Source: an uncultured Saprospiraceae bacterium (GTDB lineage Bacteria > Bacteroidota > Bacteroidia > Chitinophagales > Saprospiraceae). Taken from it: a DNA stretch of 36,315 nucleotides. Positions 8,066 through 15,691 of the stretch are shown here, one piece after another. Where the stretch lies: positions 1-36,315 of the forward strand of contig CALDTJ010000024.1 of NCBI GenBank assembly GCA_937924145.1, read 5' to 3'. The position numbers and the translations under genes are program-made. The notes beneath the pieces are model-generated. The model saw only the letters and a program-made list of their open reading frames with translations. It had not been told where the DNA came from and made no database searches. Every line of letters starts with the position of its first letter. Position 1 is the stretch's first letter.

Positions 8066-9154
8066 TTGTCTCGAAAAGTAATCCATATCGACATGGATGC
8101 CTTCTATGCATCTGTTGAACAAAGGGATCACCCTGAGTTAAGAGGCCAGCCTATTGCCGTAGGTGGTGGTAGTTTGCGTGGAGTGGTAGCAGCAGCGAGT
8201 TATGAGGCAAGGAAATATGGCGTCCGTTCTGCTATGCCGAGTGTGACCGCTAAACGATTATGTCCTAATTTAATTTTTGTCAAACATCGTTTTGAAGTTT
8301 ATCGAGAAGTTTCTCAGCAAATCCGAGACATTTTTTTTGACTATACGGATTTAGTAGAACCGCTTTCTTTGGATGAGGCTTACTTGGATATTACAGAGAA
8401 TAAGAAATCTTTAAATTCTGGTACTTTGATAGCGGAAGAGATTCGAAAACGCATTTTTGAAACGACCAACTTAACGGCATCAGCAGGAGTTTCTTATTGC
8501 AAATTTTTAGCAAAAATAGCCTCGGATATTAATAAACCAAATGGCATCAAAGTCATCACGCCCGAAGAGGCAATACCTTTTTTAGAAACTTTAAAAATTG
8601 AAAAATTTCACGGCATTGGAAAGGTAACGACTAAGCGAATGCACAAGTTTGGCATTTATACAGGAGGTGATTTAAAAAAACGCTCAGAAATAGAATTATT
8701 CCAACGCTTTGGTAAAGCAGGCCGACATTATTATAAAATTGTCAGAGGAATCGACGATCGAGCCGTAAATCCCAATCGCATCCGAAAATCTTTAGGGGCA
8801 GAGCGAACTTTTGGCGAAGACTTAGATAAATGGGAAGACCTGAAAGCAAGATTAGACCCAATTATTGATGCTGTTTTTGAATCACTAAAAGAGAAAGATA
8901 ACTTTGGTCGAACAATTAATTTAAAAATAAAAAACTCAGATTTTCAAATTTTTACTCGTAGTAAAACTTTCAATAGTGAAGTGAGAGATTTGGCTATCTT
9001 TCGTCAGACAGCTTTAGAGTTATTAGAAGAGAATTATGAGGCGGCTGGTAAAATTCGATTATTGGGCGTGGCAGCGTCTAATCTGATGCGAGAGAATTTT
9101 GGTGAGGGTGGTATTCAGTTGGAGTTTGATTTTCCTATTGATGAAGAGGGATAA
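8066..9154 (+). CDS. dinB: DNA polymerase IV (Y family)
   Basis: A translesion polymerase of 362 residues. The palm carries the metal-binding aspartate D9 in VIHIDMDAFYASVE and the pair D103/E104 in SLDEAYLD. The thumb has the helix-hairpin-helix FHGIGKVTTKRMHKFGI, and the little-finger domain follows from about residue 235. The C-terminus has a beta-clamp binding peptide, QLEFDF at 351-356. The start must be a non-ATG codon: an in-frame TAA lies at 8051, and the first ATG (8093) would remove the essential D9, so TTG at 8066 is the best start. No LexA box is recognised upstream, so SOS control cannot be shown. The gene stands alone between the lpdA terminator and a palindrome array. Confidence 0.95.
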   Translation: MSRKVIHIDMDAFYASVEQRDHPELRGQPIAVGGGSLRGVVAAASYEARKYGVRSAMPSVTAKRLCPNLIFVKHRFEVYREVSQQIRDIFFDYTDLVEPLSLDEAYLDITENKKSLNSGTLIAEEIRKRIFETTNLTASAGVSYCKFLAKIASDINKPNGIKVITPEEAIPFLETLKIEKFHGIGKVTTKRMHKFGIYTGGDLKKRSEIELFQRFGKAGRHYYKIVRGIDDRAVNPNRIRKSLGAERTFGEDLDKWEDLKARLDPIIDAVFESLKEKDNFGRTINLKIKNSDFQIFTRSKTFNSEVRDLAIFRQTALELLEENYEAAGKIRLLGVAASNLMRENFGEGGIQLEFDFPIDEEG

Positions 9155-9192
9155 ACCCTAGGAGGATTTTTTTTCTTCCCAAACTTTTGTTG

Positions 9193-9308
9193 TCGATATT
9201 CCTAGTCTCCAGACTAGGAATCCATATCAAAGTCGTCTCCTGACGACATCTACGCTGGTCTGGAGACCAGCAAATATTGATTTCAAGTCAGGAGACTTGA
9301 AATATCGA
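9193..9308. repeat. Array of four palindromes inside an outer inverted repeat
   Basis: An outer 8-bp pair, TCGATATT (9193-9200) and AATATCGA (9301-9308), encloses four hairpins: 9199-9220 (10-bp arms), 9232-9247 (6-bp arms), 9254-9271 (8-bp arms) and 9281-9302 (9-bp arms). Their 10-base centres are GTCTCCAGAC, GTCTCCTGAC, GTCTGGAGAC and GTCAGGAGAC. The third is the reverse complement of the first and the fourth of the second, giving the order A B A' B'. The array lies between the convergent ends of dinB and the rhodanese gene. No protein or T-tract is associated; it may be a repetitive element or an RNA structure. Confidence 0.8.
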
Positions 9309-9317
9309 GTGAAGAGT

Positions 9318-9350
9318 AAACCTTGGAGTTTTTCAAAAATTCCAAGGTTT
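9318..9350. terminator. Dyad between dinB and rhodanese gene, possible bidirectional terminator
   Basis: AAACCTTGGA (9318-9327) pairs with TCCAAGGTTT (9341-9350); the interior is itself complementary (five Ts then five As), extending the stem. It sits between convergent genes, but no long T-run follows on either strand, so terminator function is tentative. The arm sequence recurs inside-out at 25898-25930. Confidence 0.5.
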
Positions 9351-9358
9351 AAATCCAT

Positions 9359-9661
9359 CTAGTTCCCATACTTTTCAATCCAAGCCAAGACCCCGCCTTC
9401 CAAGTTTCGCACATTAGAAAAGCCATGCATTTCTAAAATTTGCTGGGCTTTTCCACTTCTTGCACCAGAGCGACAGTGGACTACAATTTCATCATCTCGG
9501 TGTTCTTCTAATTCATCTACGGCGTCCATGACATCGCCTAACGGAATGAGTTTGGCGCCTAGATTAAATTCATCATATTCGTAATCTTCTCTAACGTCGA
9601 TGAAAACAAATTTTTCACCTTTGTCTAATTTTTCTTTTAATTCGGTTACGTTAATATCCAT
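9359..9661 (-). CDS. Single-domain rhodanese-like sulfurtransferase
   Basis: This is a 100-residue protein consisting of one rhodanese homology domain. The active-site loop is HCRSGARSGKA with the catalytic Cys63, which would carry a persulfide. Other family marks are FIDVREDYEYDEFNLGAKLIPLGD near the N-terminus and GFSNVRNLEGGVLAW at the C-terminus. No signal peptide is present, so it is probably cytoplasmic, as in GlpE/PspE-like small rhodaneses. The physiological sulfur acceptor cannot be told from sequence. The gene is monocistronic and convergent with dinB. Confidence 0.92.
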   Translation of the reverse strand: MDINVTELKEKLDKGEKFVFIDVREDYEYDEFNLGAKLIPLGDVMDAVDELEEHRDDEIVVHCRSGARSGKAQQILEMHGFSNVRNLEGGVLAWIEKYGN

Positions 9662-9724
9662 TTTTTAATTGATTGATAATTAATTAGTCGTCTATTTTAG
9701 GACGGTTTCTATCTTAAAAGAATA

Positions 9725-9732
9725 CAAAAATA
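9725..9732 (-). promoter_or_regulatory. Candidate -7 box for the rhodanese gene
   Basis: On the minus strand the bases read TATTTTTG, an exact TAnnTTTG match, 63 bases upstream of the ATG. No good -33 partner was found at 19-21 bases. Confidence 0.3.
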
Positions 9733-9819
9733 CAGTAGAAAAAGTTCTTTGTATAAAAAAAATGGATGTCCATAGAATTAACTGTGTCCTTTCTACTATA
9801 TTTAGCATTATTGTTTTCG

Positions 9820-9941
9820 TAGAGTAGAGAATATAGACCGTTTTACTGAGAGAAAAAAGGTCTGCAGTTGGTCGAAATCCCCTGTAGCAAGTCTCTATTC
9901 TCTCAATTTCGCTTGCGAAATAGTCTCTGCTCTCTACTCTA
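9820..9941. repeat. Imperfect inverted repeat region
   Basis: TAGAGTAGAGA (9820-9830) is the exact complement of TCTCTACTCTA (9931-9941). Inside, AGAGAATATAGAC and GTCTCTATTCTCT form a second near-perfect pair, and ATTTCGC/GCGAAAT makes a small hairpin near 9906-9921. Together with 9988-10155 it fills most of the 510-base gap 9662-10171, which otherwise shows no supported gene. Confidence 0.6.
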
Positions 9942-9987
9942 AAAATAAGATAGCTAGTTTGAATGCACAACATTCACCAACAACCCG

Positions 9988-10155
9988 TTAGGGAGTAGGA
10001 AATAGATAAGATACCAATAAATGTGGTTTTAGTTTGTTCTTATACAAGGCACAAAAAACGGAGTTATGCTTTTGCATAATGAGTATTTTTGTAACGCAGT
10101 AGAAGAACAAAATAAAGCCGCAGAATTGGTAAGTTATATTTTTCCTACTCCCTTA
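9988..10155. repeat. 168-bp imperfect palindrome upstream of ABC transporter genes
   Basis: Two arms of about 80 bases fold around the tetraloop TTTT at 10070-10073. Paired blocks from outside in include AGGGAGTAGGAAA with TTTCCTACTCCCT, TACCAAT with ATTGGTA, GTTTGTTCTT with AAGAACAAAA, ACAAAAA with TTTTTGT, and TTATGC with GCATAA. Several differences between the arms give G-T pairs rather than mismatches, which suits a folded RNA, although a degraded mobile repeat would look similar. It ends 16 bases before the next ATG, so it would lie in the leader or promoter of that gene. Confidence 0.75.
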
Positions 10156-10171
10156 AACACCAACTTAACTT

Positions 10172-11092
10172 ATGTCGATTCTACGATTAGAAAATGTCAT
10201 TAAAACCTATGAAAATCATACTGCAGTGAACAACGTCAGCTTTGAAGTTCCCAAAGGCAGTATTTTTGGTTTATTAGGACCAAATGGAGCAGGCAAAACC
10301 TCCATGATTAGAATTATTACCACTATTACTGGCGCAGATTCAGGAACAGTTTATTTAGATGGCGAAAAACTCAATAATGATCACCCTGGTCAAATTGGAT
10401 ATATGCCCGAAGAACGTGGACTTTATAAAAAAATGAAAGTCGGCGAACAACTGATGTACTTAGCTCAACTAAAAGGCTTATCTGCTAGTGCTGCCAAAGA
10501 AAACATTCAATATTGGTTTAAACGCTTAAATATTGAAGATTGGTGGGACAAAAAAGTAGAAGAATTGTCCAAAGGAATGCAGCAAAAAGTACAGTTCATT
10601 GCTACGGTAGTACACGGTCCAAAACTCCTCATTTTAGATGAACCCTTCTCTGGGTTAGATCCGATCAATACCAATTTAATTAAAGATGAGATTCGCCGAA
10701 TGAATGACGAAGGCGTAAGCATCATCTTTTCTACGCACCGTATGGAACAGGTCGAAGAAATATGTGAGTACATCACTTTGATCAATCAAGGAAAAATCAT
10801 CCTAGGAGGAAAAGTAGATGAGGTCAAACAGCAATTTAAAGAGAATTTATTCAAAATAGATTTTACAGGAGCAGTACCTGCTGATTTAGCATCTGTCAAT
10901 GCAGCAGATGCTGATTGGGAGATTGTCAAGCAAGAAACAGGCTCAATGACCGTTAAGGTGAGCAATGACGATGCCTCCAATCGGGTATTAAATTACTTCT
11001 TGAAAAGTGGTTTACACGTAAGTGCTTTCAATGAGATTCTACCAAGTTTAAATGAGATATTCATTAAACATGTCGGAGAATCGAACGAGTAG
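10172..11092 (+). CDS. ABC transporter ATP-binding protein (NatA-like)
   Basis: A 306-residue ATPase subunit of an ABC-2 type exporter. It has Walker A GPNGAGKT (36-43), the Q-loop region IGYMPEERGLY typical of NatA-like ATPases, the signature LSKGMQQ (133-139), Walker B LLILDEP (153-159) followed by FSGLDP, and a switch histidine in STHRMEQ. Residues beyond about 220 form the accessory domain often present in this group. The permease gene follows 93 bases downstream, so the two likely form one transporter. NatA/NatB exports sodium in Bacillus, but related pairs move other substrates, so the substrate here is unknown. Confidence 0.93.
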   Translation: MSILRLENVIKTYENHTAVNNVSFEVPKGSIFGLLGPNGAGKTSMIRIITTITGADSGTVYLDGEKLNNDHPGQIGYMPEERGLYKKMKVGEQLMYLAQLKGLSASAAKENIQYWFKRLNIEDWWDKKVEELSKGMQQKVQFIATVVHGPKLLILDEPFSGLDPINTNLIKDEIRRMNDEGVSIIFSTHRMEQVEEICEYITLINQGKIILGGKVDEVKQQFKENLFKIDFTGAVPADLASVNAADADWEIVKQETGSMTVKVSNDDASNRVLNYFLKSGLHVSAFNEILPSLNEIFIKHVGESNE

Positions 11093-11120
11093 CATTTCAG
11101 AATTTCTTAAGTAATTTAAA

Positions 11121-11150
11121 TATCAGATATTTTGAAAGTATCAGATATTT
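11121..11150 (+). repeat. Direct repeat TATCAGATATTT between the ABC genes
   Basis: TATCAGATATTT occurs at 11121-11132 and 11139-11150, an 18-base period in the short gap between the ATPase and permease genes. Each copy is partly palindromic. It could be a protein-binding site or a processing signal; no match is recognised. Confidence 0.6.
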
Positions 11151-11185
11151 GGCACACCTCCTCTAACAAAATAACTTTATCTATT

Positions 11186-12505
11186 ATGAATAAATTATGG
11201 TTAATTATAAAAAGAGAATATCTAGTAAGGGTTAGAAAGAAGACCTTCATTCTAGCGACTCTACTGACACCTTTAGCAATTATCCTTTTCTACGCATTAA
11301 TATTTTTCATTCCGCAATGGACGAATGAGACTAAGCGAATTGTAGTCAAAGACGATTCTGGTATTTTCACCAGACCCATTGCGGACTCAAAACAAGCAAA
11401 GTTTAAATTCTCTGATAAAAGTCTAGATGAATTAAGAAAGACCTATAAAGAAGATAAATTTGATGGTGTACTGCATATTCCTGATTTTAAAAATTTGAAT
11501 AACGAGTTATACATTCAATATTACTCTGATCAACAAATAGCCATTACTCAAAAAGGCTTTATTGAAGGTCGGATTTCTAGAAGAATCAAAGATCACAAAA
11601 TGACAGAAGTTGGACTTGATCAAAAACAATTAGATCAACTAAAAACGAACGTCAATTTAAAGCAAACTAAGCAGACTCTGGGGGCAGACGGAGAAATCGA
11701 AGAAGACAACCAAGAGGCCAATGCAGGGATTGCTACGGCAATCAGTTTTATCCTCACGATGTTTTTCTACATGGCACTAATCTTATACGGACAGATGGTC
11801 ATGCGATCTGTGATGGAAGAAAAAATCAATCGAATCGTAGAAATTATCATTTCTTCAGTTAAACCTTTTCAGTTAATGTTGGGCAAGATTATTGGTGTTG
11901 CGGGAGTCGGTTTAACCCAAATATTAATCTGGGGTGGAGCGATCTCTTTAATCCAAATGGTATTGGTTCCTTTTTTAGTAGGTCGTTCGGGAACTGCAAA
12001 TTTACCAGAAACAGAAGGGATGGAGAACGAAGAAGTACTCGCTCAAGCGATGAATATCATGGAGGCATTCGGTGAACTGAATTGGTCGATGATTTTACCA
12101 ATGGTTATCATCTTTTTCTTAGGCGGATATTTTATCTATGCCTCTTTATTTGCAGCGGTTGGTTCGGCAGTAGGAGAGGACCAAGGAGAGGCTCAAAGTT
12201 TATTATTCCCAATCATGTTACCAATCATTTTAGGACTGGTCATTAGCATGTCTATGGTGAATAATCCAAATGGAGGATTGGCTGTTTTTGGTTCTATGTT
12301 TCCCCTATTCTCCCCAATCGTAATGCCTGCAAGGTTAGCTTTTGATCCACCCGTTTGGCAAATCGTTTTATCGGTGGTTATTTTATTAGCCTCTGCCCTG
12401 TTCTTTGTTTGGCTATCTGCAAGAATTTATCGAGTTGGTATTTTCATGTACGGTAAGAAACCAAGCTTTAAGAATATTGTCAAGTGGATGTTTTATAAAG
12501 CGTAG
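11186..12505 (+). CDS. ABC-2 type transporter permease (NatB-like)
   Basis: This is a 439-residue inner-membrane permease. The first membrane helix is at about residues 21-43 after a basic N-terminus (KREYLVRVRKKT). A hydrophilic domain of about 140 residues follows, probably extracytoplasmic, and then five or so hydrophobic segments, including AISFILTMFFYMALILYG, IIGVAGVGLTQILIWGGAIS, and a last helix near the C-terminus (IVLSVVILLASALFFVW). The motif VMEEKINRIVEIIISSVKP is characteristic of ABC-2 permeases of the NatB/YhaP kind. A TTG at 11132 would add 18 polar residues over the direct repeat, and ATG 11186 is the better start. It partners the ATPase upstream and converges on polA. Confidence 0.92.
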   Translation: MNKLWLIIKREYLVRVRKKTFILATLLTPLAIILFYALIFFIPQWTNETKRIVVKDDSGIFTRPIADSKQAKFKFSDKSLDELRKTYKEDKFDGVLHIPDFKNLNNELYIQYYSDQQIAITQKGFIEGRISRRIKDHKMTEVGLDQKQLDQLKTNVNLKQTKQTLGADGEIEEDNQEANAGIATAISFILTMFFYMALILYGQMVMRSVMEEKINRIVEIIISSVKPFQLMLGKIIGVAGVGLTQILIWGGAISLIQMVLVPFLVGRSGTANLPETEGMENEEVLAQAMNIMEAFGELNWSMILPMVIIFFLGGYFIYASLFAAVGSAVGEDQGEAQSLLFPIMLPIILGLVISMSMVNNPNGGLAVFGSMFPLFSPIVMPARLAFDPPVWQIVLSVVILLASALFFVWLSARIYRVGIFMYGKKPSFKNIVKWMFYKA

Positions 12506-12509
12506 TTTT

Positions 12510-12578
12510 CTGGTTGCTAGTTACTGGTTGCTAGTTGTAAATCTAGTATAGAACCAGCAACTAGCAACCAGCAACTAG
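12510..12578. repeat. Double inverted repeat, likely bidirectional terminator, copy 1 of a dispersed family
   Basis: The left arm 12510-12536 contains CTGGTTGCTAGTT twice in tandem; the right arm 12552-12578 contains the complement, AACCAGCAACTAG, twice. The arms pair over about 20 bases with one mismatch, or each unit can pair separately. It fills the 75 bases between the convergent permease and polA stops. A related hairpin lies at 31193-31233. Confidence 0.8.
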
Positions 12579-12579
12579 A

Positions 12580-15387
12580 CTAATGCGCCTCCAACCAGTT
12601 CGCCCCCGTATCCATACCCACCAAAATAGGTACTTTCAACCCTGGCATCGCCTCTTTCATATTCTTTTCAATAATTGGCATCACTTCGTCCGCCTCTGGT
12701 TTATACATATCAAAAACCAATTCATCATGCACTTGCAGGATCATTTTGGTTTTATAATTTCCATCTTTCAGCGCCTTTTGCACTTTAATCATTGCCATCT
12801 TAATCATGTCAGCCGCAGTACCTTGAATGGGCGTGTTGACCGCATTTCTTTCTGCATGACTTCGAATCATACCATTCTTAGAGTTAATGTCTCTTAAATG
12901 TCTTCTACGGCCCATTAAGGTAGTGACAAAGCCATCTTGTTTAGCTTGTTCTACCACTTTATCCATATAGGTTTTTAACCCTTGGTAACGAGCGAAATAT
13001 TTTTTAATCAAGGCACTAGCCTCCTTTCTTGGAATGCCTAATTGTTGAGATAGGTTAGTCGCACCAGCACCGTAAATAATACTAAAGTTGACCGTTTTCG
13101 CATTCCGTCTTTCATCAGATGTGACTTCTTCTAAAGATTTATCATAAACTCTTGCTGCCGTAGCTTGGTGAATATCTTGTCCTTTTTGGAAAGCCTCTAG
13201 CATCGCCTCATCTCCACTCAATTCTGCAATTAAACGCAATTCAATTTGTGAGTAATCCGCTGCTAATAAAATATAATCTTCGCCTTTAGGAATAAAAGCC
13301 TCTCTAACTTTCCGACCTTCAGGTGTTCGAATTGGAATATTTTGTAGATTCGGATTATTCGAACTCAATCTACCCGTGGCAGTTAATGCTTGATTGAAAG
13401 AACTATGAATTCTACCCGTTTTTGGGTTGACCATATTAGGCAACGCATCGACATAAGTAGATTTTAATTTAGAATAGCTCCGATATTTTAAAATCTTATT
13501 GACAATTTCAAAATCATCTGCCATCTCCGCTAACTTCTCTTCACTCGTAGAATATTGACCAGATTTTGTCTTCTTCCAACGATAGGGTAATTCCATTTTT
13601 TCAAATAAAATCTGACCTACTTGTTTGGGCGAAGAAATATTAAATTCAGTTCCCGCATCTTTATAAATTTCAGCCTTCGCCTCTTTAATTATGACATCTA
13701 ATTCCTTAGAATATTCCTCCAAATACCCGACATCTAAATTGATTCCATTATACTCTAAATCGACCAATACTTTCATCAATGGTTCCTCCATCTCATGATA
13801 AAGTTTTTCCAAACCTTCTTCTTTCAATTTTGGTCTAAAGTATTCGCCTAATTGCAAGGTAATATCCGCATCCTCACCAGCATATTGTACCACCTTTTCA
13901 ATGGGTACTTGGCGCATACTCATTTGATTCTTTCCTTTTTTACCAATCAAAGTTGTAATGGAAACAGGTTGATATTTCAAATAAGATTCTGCGAGATAAT
14001 CCATTCCGTGTCGCATTTCTGGTTCAATTAGATAATGCGCTAACATGGTATCAAAAAATGCACCTGCTACCTCTACCCCATACCATTTCAAAACAATACA
14101 ATCGTACTTTAAATTCTGTCCTACTTTCTCAATATTTTCATCTTCTAATACTTCCTTGAATTCCGCTACGATTGCCAGTGCTTTTTCCTCATTCGCAGGA
14201 ATGGGCACATAAAATGCTTCCGAAGATTTGAAAGAGAAAGCAATACCGACTAACTCTGCGCTATTCGCATCAATACTCGTCGTTTCTGTATCAAAACAAA
14301 ACGATTTTTCTTTTTTTAATTTTTCAATTAAGGCTTTTCGCAATTCAGGCGTATCGGCTAATTGATAATCATGCTCGGTATTTTCAATATTCTTTTCAGC
14401 AACTGAATGAGCCGCTGGTTCATTGACGTAGCGTTTTTGAGCCGTTGAAGTTGCCCCTGCCGATAATGGATTCCCGAACAAATTGCCCTGCTGTCCGACT
14501 TCGGTAGATGCTGTAACCCCTAAAATAGATTTGGCTAACGACCTAAATTCTAATTCTTTGAAAACCTTTTCTAATTTTTCTCTGTCGAACGCCTCGATTT
14601 CATATCTAGTTGCATCAAATTGAATCGGTACATTTAAATCAATCGTCGCTAACTGCTTAGACAACCGTCCTTGTTCAGCAAACTGTATGACCTTTTCTTT
14701 TTGCTTACCTTTTAATTGATCGGTATTCGCTAATAAGCCTTCCATCGAGTCAAATTGAGCTAATAACTTGACCGCTGTTTTAGCACCAATCCCAGGAATA
14801 CCAGGAATATTATCAACTGCATCTCCTTGCAAACCTAAAATATCAATTACCTGATCGACTCTTTGAATTTGCCATTTTTCTAATACTTCTTTTTCTCCTA
14901 AAATTTCTACCCCGTTGCCCATTCGAGCTGGTTTATACATAAAAATCTTATCCGAAACCAACTGGGCATAATCCTTATCGGGCGTGACCATAAATACATC
15001 AAATCCTTCTTTCTCTGCCTGTTTAGCCAGCGTTCCAATCACATCATCTGCCTCGTAGCCTTCTTTAGTAACTACAGGAATTTTAAAGCCTTCGATAATT
15101 TCTCGGATATAAGGCAAAGCGATTGTAATATCTTCTGGTTGTGCCTCTCGATTGGCCTTGTATTCTGGATACATTTCGGTTCGAAAAGTAGGACCACTTA
15201 AGTCAAAAGCTACAGCAATGTGGGTTGGATTTTGATTGCGAATAACATCCCAAATAAAACGAGTCATCCCCATCATGGCAGAGGTATTAACTCCTTTAGA
15301 ATTGATTAAAGGTCGAGCAATAAAGGCGTAATGTGCTCGATAAACAAGGGCGTGACCATCTAGTAAAAATAATTTCTTCTCAGCCAT
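12580..15387 (-). CDS. polA: DNA polymerase I
   Basis: Three-domain repair and Okazaki-fragment polymerase of 935 residues. The N-terminal 5'-3' exonuclease (about 1-290) shows LFLLDGHALVYRAHYAF, EADDVIGTLA and a helix-hairpin-helix PGIPGIGAKTAVKLL. The central 3'-5' proofreading domain keeps its catalytic acids, D366 and E368 in FDTETTS, so proofreading is predicted to be active. The C-terminal polymerase domain has DYSQIELR at D711, RRNAKTVNFSIIYG in the O-helix region and QVHDEL at 885-890, all intact. The start has MAEKKLFLLDGHALVYRAHY in register with the family. The gene is divergent from the first sulfatase and convergent with the ABC transporter pair. Confidence 0.98.
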   Translation of the reverse strand: MAEKKLFLLDGHALVYRAHYAFIARPLINSKGVNTSAMMGMTRFIWDVIRNQNPTHIAVAFDLSGPTFRTEMYPEYKANREAQPEDITIALPYIREIIEGFKIPVVTKEGYEADDVIGTLAKQAEKEGFDVFMVTPDKDYAQLVSDKIFMYKPARMGNGVEILGEKEVLEKWQIQRVDQVIDILGLQGDAVDNIPGIPGIGAKTAVKLLAQFDSMEGLLANTDQLKGKQKEKVIQFAEQGRLSKQLATIDLNVPIQFDATRYEIEAFDREKLEKVFKELEFRSLAKSILGVTASTEVGQQGNLFGNPLSAGATSTAQKRYVNEPAAHSVAEKNIENTEHDYQLADTPELRKALIEKLKKEKSFCFDTETTSIDANSAELVGIAFSFKSSEAFYVPIPANEEKALAIVAEFKEVLEDENIEKVGQNLKYDCIVLKWYGVEVAGAFFDTMLAHYLIEPEMRHGMDYLAESYLKYQPVSITTLIGKKGKNQMSMRQVPIEKVVQYAGEDADITLQLGEYFRPKLKEEGLEKLYHEMEEPLMKVLVDLEYNGINLDVGYLEEYSKELDVIIKEAKAEIYKDAGTEFNISSPKQVGQILFEKMELPYRWKKTKSGQYSTSEEKLAEMADDFEIVNKILKYRSYSKLKSTYVDALPNMVNPKTGRIHSSFNQALTATGRLSSNNPNLQNIPIRTPEGRKVREAFIPKGEDYILLAADYSQIELRLIAELSGDEAMLEAFQKGQDIHQATAARVYDKSLEEVTSDERRNAKTVNFSIIYGAGATNLSQQLGIPRKEASALIKKYFARYQGLKTYMDKVVEQAKQDGFVTTLMGRRRHLRDINSKNGMIRSHAERNAVNTPIQGTAADMIKMAMIKVQKALKDGNYKTKMILQVHDELVFDMYKPEADEVMPIIEKNMKEAMPGLKVPILVGMDTGANWLEAH

Positions 15388-15422
15388 TATAGGATGTTTT
15401 AAGGTAGTTCTCTTAGAAAGTT

Positions 15423-15430
15423 CAAAAATA
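15423..15430 (-). promoter_or_regulatory. Candidate -7 box for polA
   Basis: The minus strand reads TATTTTTG, an exact TAnnTTTG match, 35 bases upstream of the polA ATG. The -33 box is not clear. Confidence 0.35.
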
Positions 15431-15527
15431 GGGATTTAATTGATAGGAAGGCTACTTCAATAAATGAAAATTAATTTTATCGAATAGAAATCAAAGCCGC
15501 AATGTTCAACAAAGGCTGACTAAACGA

Positions 15528-15559
15528 GTTGTTAATCATGGAATTGATTTGTATTTTTG
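15528..15559 (+). promoter_or_regulatory. Candidate promoter for sulfatase 1
   Basis: GTTG at 15528-15531, a 20-base gap, then TATTTTTG at 15552-15559 (exact TAnnTTTG). The leader to the ATG at 15692 would be about 125 bases. With the polA box it accounts for the 304-base divergent gap 15388-15691; nothing else is seen there. Confidence 0.5.
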
Positions 15560-15691
15560 ATGTTCCAACAAAAAAAGATTATTTTTTCAGTACATTCCAG
15601 ATTTTCTTACCTTATATAATCAAAAACAACTCCCAGAGAATCTAAAGAAAAGCCAGTTAAACTTTCTTTACCCAAACTTTTAATACATCGT

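Noticed and set aside
9199-9302. Possible CRISPR array because of regularly spaced palindromes
   Set aside because: The units differ in sequence and length, the spacers are only about 7-12 bases, and no cas gene is nearby.
9692-9973. A 93-codon open frame on the minus strand upstream of the rhodanese gene
   Set aside because: It overlaps the inverted repeat at 9820-9941, has no recognisable domain, and its composition follows the repeat, so it is unlikely to be a gene.
10084-10091. TATTTTTG box as promoter of the ABC exporter genes
   Set aside because: It matches TAnnTTTG but has no -33 partner and is one half of the large palindrome, so the match may come from the repeat.
11132-11185. TTG-initiated extension of the ABC permease
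   Set aside because: It is polar, overlaps a direct repeat, and precedes a typical basic N-terminus with an ATG.
12583-12897. Plus-strand 104-codon frame opposite the 3' end of polA
   Set aside because: It is antisense to the conserved polymerase domain, His-rich by reverse translation, and shows no family resemblance.
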